Assembly: GCA_052387115.1 (NCBI GenBank)
Contig: JBQTJM010000226.1
Coordinates: 1 to 16,015, forward strand
Length of the DNA: 16,015 nucleotides
Direction of reading: 5' to 3'
Source of the DNA: JACCXJ01 sp052387115
Lineage (GTDB): Bacteria; Pseudomonadota; Gammaproteobacteria; JACCXJ01
Shown: piece by piece, positions 1 through 6,689 of the stretch
How positions within the stretch are numbered: position 1 is the stretch's first letter
How the letters are laid out: each line of letters opens with the position of its first letter
Position numbers and translations under genes: made by a program
The notes under the pieces: generated by a model
Told to the model about the DNA's origin: nothing
The model's input: the letters and a program-made list of their open reading frames with translations, nothing else
Database searches by the model: none

Positions 1-1
1 C

Positions 2-316
2 GAGGGTGATGACGAAGCCATCGAGGTGGCCCTGGAAAAGGTCCCCGACGATATCCAACGTCTGGTGGTATGCGTCACGATCTATGACGCGGACGTCCGG
101 CGGCAGAACTTCGGACAGGTGACAGGCGCTTTCATTCGTCTTGTCAACCAGGACAATGACCAGGAAATCGTGCGCTTCGACCTGGCGGAAGATTGCAGCA
201 CGGAGACCGCGATGATTTTCGGGGAGATCTACCGCTATGGCGGGGAATGGAAGTTCAAGGCTGTGAGGCGTGGACTGGAGGCACTTTGCCGCCAGTTCGG
301 TGTGAGCGTGGCTTGA
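2..316 (+). CDS. TerD-family protein, 3' part (5' end outside window)
   Basis: The frame is open to the left edge and gives the last 104 residues of a TerD/TerZ/TerE-family protein. These are Ca2+-binding beta-sandwich proteins tied to tellurite resistance and envelope or phage stress. Visible family signatures are the IYDADVRRQNFGQV stretch, FIRLVNQDN, RFDLAEDCSTETAMIFGE and YRYGGEWKFKAV. The usual Gly-rich stretch after KFKAV (GxGFxGG in most members) is shortened to RRG before LEALCRQFGV, consistent with an in-frame loss of about four codons close to the C-terminus. The calcium site lies mostly in the missing N-terminal part, so it cannot be judged. The gene ends 29 nt before the first vWA gene and probably belongs to the same operon. 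The family call is secure; the paralogue (terD, terE or terX) cannot be told. Confidence 0.9.
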   Translation, partial: EGDDEAIEVALEKVPDDIQRLVVCVTIYDADVRRQNFGQVTGAFIRLVNQDNDQEIVRFDLAEDCSTETAMIFGEIYRYGGEWKFKAVRRGLEALCRQFGVSVA

Positions 317-345
317 CACGCCAAACAATTATAGAGGAGACATAC

Positions 346-984
346 ATGCGTCGATTACCCGTCTACCTCGTGCTCGACACATCCGGATCGATGTCCGGCG
401 AACCCATAGAATCCGTCAAGAACGGTGTTCAGGTCCTGGTATCCACTCTGCGCCAAGATCCATACGCGCTCGAAACCGCCTTCCTGTCGGTCATCACCTT
501 CGATAGCTCGGCCAAGCAAGTCGTGCCGCTCACGGACCTCGCCTCGTTCCGGCCCCCGTCGATCGCGGCCTCCGGCTCGACCGCCCTCGGTGAGGCCTTG
601 TCCCTGTTGGCGCGGCGTATCGATGCCGAAGTACAGAAGAGCACCGCTGAACAGAAGGGCGACTGGAAACCGCTCGTGTTCCTGATGACCGACGGTGCGC
701 CGACGGATAGCTGGCAGAAGGGCCTGGGGGACTTCAAGAAAGTCAAGTCGGGCATCGTGGTGGCGTGTGCGGCGGGTCCCGGTGCCGATCCTACGGTCTT
801 GAAGCAGATCACCGAGGTAGTCGTTCAACTCGACGCGGCCGATTCCGCGACTATCAAGGCCTTTTTCAAATGGGTGTCCGCCTCGGTGTCGAGCGGTAGT
901 CAAAAGGTCGAATCCGGCCAGAAGGAAGTAACGGGTTTGAGTGACCTGCCACCGCCGCCGCCGGAGATAAACGTCGTGGCGTAG
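346..984 (+). CDS. TerY-like vWA domain protein, copy 1
   Basis: A 212-residue single-domain von Willebrand A protein of the TerY group. The MIDAS metal site is complete: DTSGS at residues 11-15, a Thr in SGSTALG near residue 79, and the Asp of MTDGAPTD near residue 113. No signal peptide or membrane segment is visible, so it should be cytoplasmic. The start is ATG 346, preceded by an AGAGGAG ribosome site at good spacing. An in-frame start at 193 would add a stretch overlapping terD and is less likely. The C-terminus is a proline run, LPPPPPEINVVA, also found on copy 2. In TerY-P systems vWA proteins are predicted scaffolds acting with a PP2C phosphatase and a kinase; both are encoded downstream here. 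No direct enzymatic role is expected. Confidence 0.88.
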   Translation: MRRLPVYLVLDTSGSMSGEPIESVKNGVQVLVSTLRQDPYALETAFLSVITFDSSAKQVVPLTDLASFRPPSIAASGSTALGEALSLLARRIDAEVQKSTAEQKGDWKPLVFLMTDGAPTDSWQKGLGDFKKVKSGIVVACAAGPGADPTVLKQITEVVVQLDAADSATIKAFFKWVSASVSSGSQKVESGQKEVTGLSDLPPPPPEINVVA

Positions 985-1013
985 TTACCATCCATGTGTC
1001 GGAGGTTCGCGTC

Positions 1014-1139
1014 ATGGCTATCCAATTGAAAAAGGGGCAGGGCGTCAGCTTGCGCAAGGACGATCACGACCTGTCCGCAATCGGCAAGCCTTTCGAGCTC
1101 GATTCATTCGGGCACATGTTGCGCGGCTATTATGTATAA
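1014..1139 (+). pseudogene. TerD N-terminal remnant or 41-aa microprotein
   Basis: A 41-codon open frame between vWA copies 1 and 2. It starts at ATG 1014 behind a clear GGAGG (1001-1005, 8-nt spacing) and ends at TAA 1137. It begins MAIQLKKGQGVSLRKDD, which matches the conserved N-terminus of TerD-family proteins (M-A-x-x-L-x-K-G-x-x-x-x-L). The next landmark, the VGLGWD strand, is missing. A short FELDSF segment recalls the later FDLD stretch, after which the frame ends in HMLRGYYV. The simplest reading is a second terD copy reduced by deletion, with its start signals kept. Because those signals look intact, a translated microprotein cannot be excluded. It is too short to fold like TerD. 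Confidence 0.6.
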
Positions 1140-1202
1140 GGGGCTTGTCACAATGGTCGAGATCGGAGCAGCCCCCTGCAGACCGCCGCATCGGTGCGGG
1201 CG

Positions 1203-1844
1203 ATGAGCACGCGCCGACTGCCGGTTTATATACTCCTCGATACATCGGGCTCGATGCGCGGCGAGCCGATCCACTCCGTAAACGTCGGCATGCAGGCCCT
1301 GGTGAGCACCTTGCGCCAGGACCCCTACGCGTTGGAAACCGTCCATCTGTCGGTCATCACCTTCGACACCGAGGCCAGGGAGCTCTTTCCTTTGACCGCC
1401 CTGGACCAGGTTCGCATCCCGGAGATCGCCGTCCCGGCCGCGGGAGCGACATTCCTGGGAGCGGCGCTCGAGCTGTTAGTGCAGCGGGTGGACCGCGACG
1501 TGATGCGTGCTTCCCACGACCGGAAGGGGGACTGGCGGCCGTTGCTCCTGATCATGACCGATGGCAGTCCCTCGGATCTACAACGCTATCGCGAGATCAT
1601 CCCGCTGGTGAGGTCCCGGAACTTCAGCAACGTCGTGGCATGCGCCGCCGGCCCGAAGGCCAAGCCGGAGATCCTGAAGGAGCTCACCGACCACGTGGTC
1701 ATGCTGGACACGACCGACAGTGCTACTTTCTCGCAGTTCTTCAAATGGGTGTCGGGCACGATCGAGAGTGGTAGCCACACTGCCGGTGTCGCAGCCCAGA
1801 CGACCCTGCCGCCCCCTCCCCCGGAAGTCCAGGTGGTCGTCTAG
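1203..1844 (+). CDS. TerY-like vWA domain protein, copy 2
   Basis: A 213-residue von Willebrand A protein, clearly a paralogue of the gene at 346-984. They share RRLPVY, LxLDTSGSM, STLRQDPYALET, SVITFD, KGDW, MTDG, VACAAGP, FFKWVS and the tail LPPPPPE. MIDAS residues are present: DTSGS at 13-17, a Thr in the AAGATFLG loop, and Asp in MTDGSPSD. The start chosen is ATG 1203, which places RRLPVY where it lies in the sister proteins. A GTG at 1194 is possible, and no strong ribosome site distinguishes them. Translational coupling may come from the small frame upstream. It is predicted to be a cytoplasmic scaffold of the TerY-P phosphorylation module. It differs from copy 1 mainly in the surface region between the MIDAS loops, so the copies may bind different partners. 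Confidence 0.88.
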   Translation: MSTRRLPVYILLDTSGSMRGEPIHSVNVGMQALVSTLRQDPYALETVHLSVITFDTEARELFPLTALDQVRIPEIAVPAAGATFLGAALELLVQRVDRDVMRASHDRKGDWRPLLLIMTDGSPSDLQRYREIIPLVRSRNFSNVVACAAGPKAKPEILKELTDHVVMLDTTDSATFSQFFKWVSGTIESGSHTAGVAAQTTLPPPPPEVQVVV

Positions 1845-1858
1845 CGAGGGTCTGAGCC

Positions 1859-2920
1859 ATGCGCCGTTTACCCATATTCTTCCTGCTCGACGTATCGGAA
1901 TCGATGTTCGGTGACGAGCTGAGGAAGATGGAGGAAGGGCTGTCTTCGATCGTCCAATCGCTGCGTCGGGATCCGCACGCGCTGGAAACCGTCTATCTGT
2001 CGGTCATCGCCTTCGCCGGGGTGGCGCGGACGATCGCCCCGCTCGTGGACCTGGTTTCATTCTACCCACCTAAGCTCCCGATCGGGAGCGGCACCTCGCT
2101 CGGGGCCGCGCTGAATCAGTTGATGGCCGAGATCGACCGCTCCGTCATCAGAACAACGGCCGACCGAAAGGGCGACTGGAAGCCCATCGTCTACCTGTTT
2201 ACCGACGGAAAGCCGACCGATGTCGTGGACCCGGCGATCGAGCGCTGGAATCGCGACTACGCCCGCAAGACCGACCTCGTGGCCGTGGCGCTCGGGCGCT
2301 ATGCGGATCTATCTGTATTGCAACGCCTGAGCGAGCACGTGCTCGTATTCGAGGACGCCGCCGGAGCGGGGGATTTTTCCAAGTTCATCCAATGGATCAC
2401 CGCCTCGGTGGCGCTGCAGAGCAAGGGCGTCGGTGAAGGGCGAACGGAGGGTCTGTCGCTCGCGAAGCTCGACGACTCGGTGCTGGCCGTGGTGAAGGAC
2501 GCACGGCCCCCCGCAAAGGGGGCGGCCGACAAGGACTGCGTGGTCTTGGCGGGCCGCTGCCAGAAGACCCGCAAGCCCTATCTGATCAAGTACGACCGCG
2601 TGAGCCAGACCGTGGCCACGAACGACTTCAAGCTCGACACCAGCTATTATCAGCTCGCCGTATGCTGCCCGGTGGACGATGCCTACTTCGAGTGGTCCGA
2701 CAAGAGCGCCTCGGACCTCAAGGCCAATACCTCGGAGCTCGCAGGCGTTCCCGGCTGCCCGTATTGTGGCAACCCTTCCGCATTCGCCCAGTGTGGTTGT
2801 GGCGGTCTCTTGTGCGTGGCCGGTCCTGGTGTGGCGACCTGCCCGTGGTGCGAGAAGCAGGTTCGTTTCGAGGCCGGGGCCGGTGAGGAAGGCTTCGATG
2901 TGCGGCGCGGCCGGGGGTAG
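1859..2920 (+). CDS. terY: TerY: vWA domain plus C-terminal TerY-C zinc-binding domain
   Basis: A 353-residue, two-part protein. Residues 1 to about 205 form a vWA domain with MIDAS motif DVSES (11-15), Thr in GSGTSLG and Asp in FTDGKPTD. After a linker, residues about 225-345 match the TerY-C metal-binding domain, with cysteines in CPYCGN, CGCGG, LLC and CPWC that could bind zinc. This layout is that of the TerY protein defining the TerY-P triad (TerY, PP2C phosphatase, kinase). The ATG at 1859 has a GAGGG site about 8 nt upstream. The phosphatase gene starts 2 nt after the stop, so the two should be co-translated. It lacks the PPPPPE tail of the two shorter vWA proteins. It is the most diverged of the three; DVSES replaces DTSGS but keeps the metal-binding Asp and Ser residues. 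Confidence 0.88.
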   Translation: MRRLPIFFLLDVSESMFGDELRKMEEGLSSIVQSLRRDPHALETVYLSVIAFAGVARTIAPLVDLVSFYPPKLPIGSGTSLGAALNQLMAEIDRSVIRTTADRKGDWKPIVYLFTDGKPTDVVDPAIERWNRDYARKTDLVAVALGRYADLSVLQRLSEHVLVFEDAAGAGDFSKFIQWITASVALQSKGVGEGRTEGLSLAKLDDSVLAVVKDARPPAKGAADKDCVVLAGRCQKTRKPYLIKYDRVSQTVATNDFKLDTSYYQLAVCCPVDDAYFEWSDKSASDLKANTSELAGVPGCPYCGNPSAFAQCGCGGLLCVAGPGVATCPWCEKQVRFEAGAGEEGFDVRRGRG

Positions 2921-2922
2921 CG

Positions 2923-4362
2923 ATGGAGCTCGAAGAACAGCCCGGCAACACAACGGCGCCCGGAGTACCAAAATCCGAATCCGTATCGACCCCCAAAGGG
3001 CGGGCAAGCCCGTCGTCTCCCCTCGATGCAGAACTACCCAATGCGACGCCTGATCGTTCCGGGTTCGTCGATAGGCCGTCCCCCGATGGCGTCTCATCGC
3101 CTTCCACGGGCCAGTCTGGGGGGCAACCGGCCCAGAGACCCGGGGCGGTCCCGGTCGGCCGGGACCCCGACAAGCCACCTCCCATGAAGGGATCGTTTTC
3201 ACTCGAAAAGAACGCCAAGGTAGGCGAGGAGTTCTGTTCCGGGATTCACGCCACCGGGAGCGCGGACGTCGAGATCGTCGACATCATGGCGCCGCAAGGC
3301 ATCGGGGTCGGCTATGACGCCGCATCGCGCGTGCTGCGGGGTACACCGACTGTGGCTGGCGACCATGTCCTCTGGATCCATTACCGCTTCGCGCCCGCCG
3401 GGCCTGACCGTCCCCTGCTGGTGAGCGAATGCCTGCTCACGGTCAACCCGGACCCGCGCTCCTTGTGGATGCACCTGCCGTCCGATCGAGACGCCCCGGA
3501 CTGGAAACCGGATGAAGATAAGAAGTACATGCGAGGGGCCGGTGAACGCCGGCTTGCCGCCGCCAGCAAGCGTGGCCGCTCCCATGCTCATATCGGCGGT
3601 TTCCGCGAGGACGATTTCTATCTCGATGTCAGCTCGGGGTGGAACGCGCTGGCGGTGGCCGACGGCGCCGGCAGTGCGAAGATGTCGCGTCGCGCCTCGA
3701 AGATTGCTGTGCAGAATGCCGGCGATTTTCTGAAGGCCGCTCTCGGCGATGAGCGGGGGACAAAGCTCGAAGAGGCCGTTGCCCGGTCGATCTCGATGTC
3801 TTTGCTCGATCCGGCTGCGGCAAGAAAAGCCGCGTATCCGATCCTCGGGGGGGCGGTCTTCGAGGTGGTGAAGGCCATCGAGGAAGAGGCTACCGCGAAC
3901 GGACTCCCGGTCAAGGACTACTCGACGACGCTCATCCTCTGCGTTCATACGAGGACTTCTCACGGTCATTTGTTGGCCACCTATTGGGTCGGCGATGGCG
4001 GCGTGGCCGCGTATCGGAAGGGGCTGGGTGTGGAGGTCCTCGGGGAGGCCGATTCCGGCGAGTTCGCGGGCCAGACGCGCTTCCTGGACCGCTCGATGGT
4101 GTCTTCCTACGACGAGATCCTGAAGCGCATCCGCGTGGCGCTACTCCCCGACTTTACCGCCCTAGTGCTCATGACGGACGGGGTCAGTGATCCGAAGTTC
4201 GAGACGGACCGGAATCTGGAGGATCTATCTTGGTGGGACGCCTTCTGGCGTGAGGTCGAACCGCTTCTGGCAGGCGATGCCCCCGACGATCGTTTGCTGG
4301 AGTGGCTGGATTTCTGGAGTCACGGCAACCACGACGATCGAACCATCGCGGTCCTGTGGTAG
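2923..4362 (+). CDS. PP2C-type Ser/Thr phosphatase with Ig-like N-terminal domain
   Basis: A 479-residue protein, the phosphatase of the TerY-P triad. Residues 1 to about 88 are Pro/Ser/Gly-rich and probably disordered. Residues about 89-176 resemble a putative-Ig (He_PIG/cadherin-like) domain, with the typical GVGYDAASRVLRGTPTVAGDH pattern. Residues about 215-479 are a PP2C fold, with metal-binding Asp in VADGAGS (about 245), MTDGVSD (about 417) and NHDDRTIAVLW (about 470), so it is probably an active Mn/Mg-dependent phosphatase. No signal peptide is present, so the Ig-like domain should be cytoplasmic and used for protein contact. The gene starts 2 nt after terY. It most likely removes phosphate placed by the kinase encoded next, on proteins docked to the vWA scaffolds. 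The catalytic call is firm; the Ig-like call is moderate. Confidence 0.85.
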   Translation: MELEEQPGNTTAPGVPKSESVSTPKGRASPSSPLDAELPNATPDRSGFVDRPSPDGVSSPSTGQSGGQPAQRPGAVPVGRDPDKPPPMKGSFSLEKNAKVGEEFCSGIHATGSADVEIVDIMAPQGIGVGYDAASRVLRGTPTVAGDHVLWIHYRFAPAGPDRPLLVSECLLTVNPDPRSLWMHLPSDRDAPDWKPDEDKKYMRGAGERRLAAASKRGRSHAHIGGFREDDFYLDVSSGWNALAVADGAGSAKMSRRASKIAVQNAGDFLKAALGDERGTKLEEAVARSISMSLLDPAAARKAAYPILGGAVFEVVKAIEEEATANGLPVKDYSTTLILCVHTRTSHGHLLATYWVGDGGVAAYRKGLGVEVLGEADSGEFAGQTRFLDRSMVSSYDEILKRIRVALLPDFTALVLMTDGVSDPKFETDRNLEDLSWWDAFWREVEPLLAGDAPDDRLLEWLDFWSHGNHDDRTIAVLW

Positions 4363-4422
4363 GCTGTCCTTTATCGTTACGAGCCTCGCTCTCAGGCATC
4401 CGCCAGGCGTTTCAGACGACTC

Positions 4423-5922
4423 ATGGCAAACACCATCAGGACCCAGACGCTGGACAAGCGGCCGGTCGAGTTCGTCGACGAGATCATCGGTGCCGGCGGG
4501 ATGAAGGATGTCTATTTCAGCCCGGACCGATCCTATGTGGTGGGGTTCTTCCGCGACAGACAGGATTACCAGGCCAAGGACCGGCTCACGATGATCGCCG
4601 GTCGATACCGCGATGGGATTTTCAACCAGGCCGGGGGAGAGTATTGGAAGGACCTGTATTGCTGGCCGACCGGGGTGGTCGAGCTGAACGGTAAGCTCGG
4701 AGTCGTCGCCCCGGCCTACCAGAAGCATTTTTTCTTCGAGTACGGTTCCAAGAACCAGGATTTCCTGGGCATAAAGGGCAGGGAGAAGGAAGGCAAGTGG
4801 TTCGCGAGCGCGAATAACCAGAACCGCTTCCTGGACGCGCGTGAGCGTGGTGACTGGCTGAATTACGTCAAGATCTGCATCCGCATCTCGCGCGCCGTGC
4901 GGCGCATGCACGCGGCCGGCCTGGCACACTCCGATCTTTCCTACAAGAACGTCCTGGTGGACCCGGTGCGGGGTAACGCCTGCGTGATTGATATCGACGG
5001 GCTGGTGGTCCCAGGAAAGTTTCCGCCCGATGTGGTCGGCACACCAGACTTCATCGCCCCGGAGGTGGTGATGACGGGCCATCTGAAAAAGGACGACCCG
5101 GCTCGGGTGCTCCCGAGCATCGCCACCGACCGGCACGCGCTCGCGATATTGATCTACATGTACCTGCTTTATCGGCATCCGTTGCGCGGCGACAAGGTCC
5201 ACGCAGAGGACCCCCAAATCGACGAGACCCTGTCCATGGGCGCCAAGGCCTTGTTCGTCGAGCATCCGAGCGATGCCGGCAACCGCATCAGGATCCCCAA
5301 CAAGAAACCCAGCGAGTTGCCGTGGGCAGACACCACCAAGATCCCCTACACGGTGACCGGCCCCTATCTGGCGGCGCTGTTCAACCGAGCTTTCATGGAC
5401 GGACTGCACGACCCCGCGCAACGTCCGACGGCCGATGACTGGGAACAGGCCCTAGTCAAGACGGTAGACTTGGTCCAGCCTTGCCGGAATCCAGACTGCG
5501 CTCAGAAATGGTATATCTTCGATAACACCCTGGCCCCGAAATGCCCCTTCTGCGGTACGGCCTACAAGGGGAAACTCCCGGTCTTGAACCTGTATTCTGC
5601 GCGCCGAGCGGGCCGGTTCAAGCCCGAAAATCACCGAGTGATGGTCTACACCAACCAATCCCTGTTTCCATGGCATATGAACCGCAACGTCTTTCCCAAT
5701 GAGCGCCTAACGCCGGACCAGAAAAAGCGCATCGGCTACTTCGTGTTTCACGCGGATGCTTGGTGGTTGGTCAACGAACGCATGCCGGATCTGACCGACG
5801 TCACCACCAACACCCCAATCCCGGTAGGCAGCAATGTGGAGTTGACGGATGGCCAGCAACTTCTGCTTTCGAAAGAAGACGGCGGCAGGCTGGTAATGGT
5901 TCAGATGGTGGACGGCCGGTAA
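4423..5922 (+). CDS. TerY-P-type protein kinase with zinc ribbon
   Basis: A 499-residue atypical protein kinase, third member of the TerY-P triad. A glycine-rich loop (GAGGMKDVY, near residue 24), catalytic loop HSDLSYKNVLVD (about 169-180), metal-binding DIDG (about 190) and a GTPDFIAPE segment like the APE motif mark a kinase fold. The beta-3 strand reads YVVGFFRD and has no lysine where VAIK is expected, so ATP anchoring must differ or use another lysine. Residues about 354-377 form a CxxxxC...CPFC zinc ribbon, and the last 70 residues (WWLVN...GSNVELTDGQQLLL) look like a small FHA-like beta domain, a weak call. The ATG at 4423 fits family alignment; its ribosome site is weak. It lies 60 nt after the phosphatase gene. 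The expected role is phosphorylating partners of the vWA/TerD complex. Confidence 0.85.
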   Translation: MANTIRTQTLDKRPVEFVDEIIGAGGMKDVYFSPDRSYVVGFFRDRQDYQAKDRLTMIAGRYRDGIFNQAGGEYWKDLYCWPTGVVELNGKLGVVAPAYQKHFFFEYGSKNQDFLGIKGREKEGKWFASANNQNRFLDARERGDWLNYVKICIRISRAVRRMHAAGLAHSDLSYKNVLVDPVRGNACVIDIDGLVVPGKFPPDVVGTPDFIAPEVVMTGHLKKDDPARVLPSIATDRHALAILIYMYLLYRHPLRGDKVHAEDPQIDETLSMGAKALFVEHPSDAGNRIRIPNKKPSELPWADTTKIPYTVTGPYLAALFNRAFMDGLHDPAQRPTADDWEQALVKTVDLVQPCRNPDCAQKWYIFDNTLAPKCPFCGTAYKGKLPVLNLYSARRAGRFKPENHRVMVYTNQSLFPWHMNRNVFPNERLTPDQKKRIGYFVFHADAWWLVNERMPDLTDVTTNTPIPVGSNVELTDGQQLLLSKEDGGRLVMVQMVDGR

Positions 5923-5941
5923 CGCGTAATACCCCGATCGT

Positions 5942-6643
5942 ATGAACCGTCCCCTCGCGATCGCACACCGCGGAGCGTCCGCGCGAGAGGCTGAGAACAG
6001 CCTCGCGGCCTTTCGTTCCGCCCGCGCTCTGGGTGCCGATGCGGTGGAGCTCGACGTACACGCGACCGCGGATGGAATGCTCGTCGTGCATCACGATGAG
6101 ACTATCGGGCCCCACCGCATCGCCGAGTGCGCCTTCCAGGAAGTCGGCACGAACCGGCTAGCCAATGGCGAGCCCATCCCGACGCTCGATCAAGCGTTGG
6201 CCGCGATCGTCCCGCAGATGATGGCCTGCATTGAGATGAAGGCTCTAGATCCCCGCTGGGACGAAAAGCTCATCGCGACATTCGACGTTGCGTCGGACTG
6301 GACACGGCTTGCCGTTCACTCGTTCGACCACCGGATCGTGCGGCGGCTCGCGTTTGAGCGGCGCGATCTCCGGTGCGGCGTGCTGTCGTCGTCCTATCCG
6401 GTCAGCCCGTTGCGCATGTTGGACGACGCAAACGCTACGGTCTTATGGCAGGACGCCGCCCTTATCGACGACGCGCTCATTGCGGCGGTTCACTCGGTCG
6501 GAAAGCTCGTATATGCGTGGACCGTGGATGACCCGGTGCAGATGCGACGCCTTCTCGCAATGGGTGTGGACGGCCTGTGCTCCAACCATCCCGACAGGGC
6601 ACGCGAGGCGATAGTCTCCTCCTGCCCGCGATCGCGATCGTGA
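5942..6643 (+). CDS. Glycerophosphodiester phosphodiesterase
   Basis: A 233-residue GDPD-family enzyme. It hydrolyses glycerophosphodiesters to glycerol-3-phosphate and an alcohol using a metal at a TIM-barrel mouth. Family residues are all visible: AHRGASAREAENSLAAF (HRG plus the Glu that binds metal), VELDVHATADG (ExD), VVHHDETI (catalytic second His), CIEMK, and a C-terminal WTVDDP...VDGLCSNHPD. No signal sequence is seen, which points to a cytoplasmic UgpQ-like form rather than periplasmic GlpQ. The length is normal for the family. It starts 19 nt after the kinase gene on the same strand and may be co-transcribed. The substrate cannot be read from sequence. A link to the Ter module is by position only. 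Confidence 0.9.
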   Translation: MNRPLAIAHRGASAREAENSLAAFRSARALGADAVELDVHATADGMLVVHHDETIGPHRIAECAFQEVGTNRLANGEPIPTLDQALAAIVPQMMACIEMKALDPRWDEKLIATFDVASDWTRLAVHSFDHRIVRRLAFERRDLRCGVLSSSYPVSPLRMLDDANATVLWQDAALIDDALIAAVHSVGKLVYAWTVDDPVQMRRLLAMGVDGLCSNHPDRAREAIVSSCPRSRS

Positions 6644-6689
6644 CGGCCGGCCGGCATTTCTCAGCGCGTCGCATCGCGCACCGGGGTGG

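Noticed and set aside
193..345. Longer N-terminus for vWA copy 1 starting at 193
   Set aside because: It would overlap terD in another frame, and the added text has no family match. ATG 346 has a good ribosome site and matches the starts of the two paralogues.
4225..5421. 398-codon minus-strand frame opposite the phosphatase and kinase genes
   Set aside because: It is antisense to conserved kinase and PP2C motifs and has no recognisable domains of its own.
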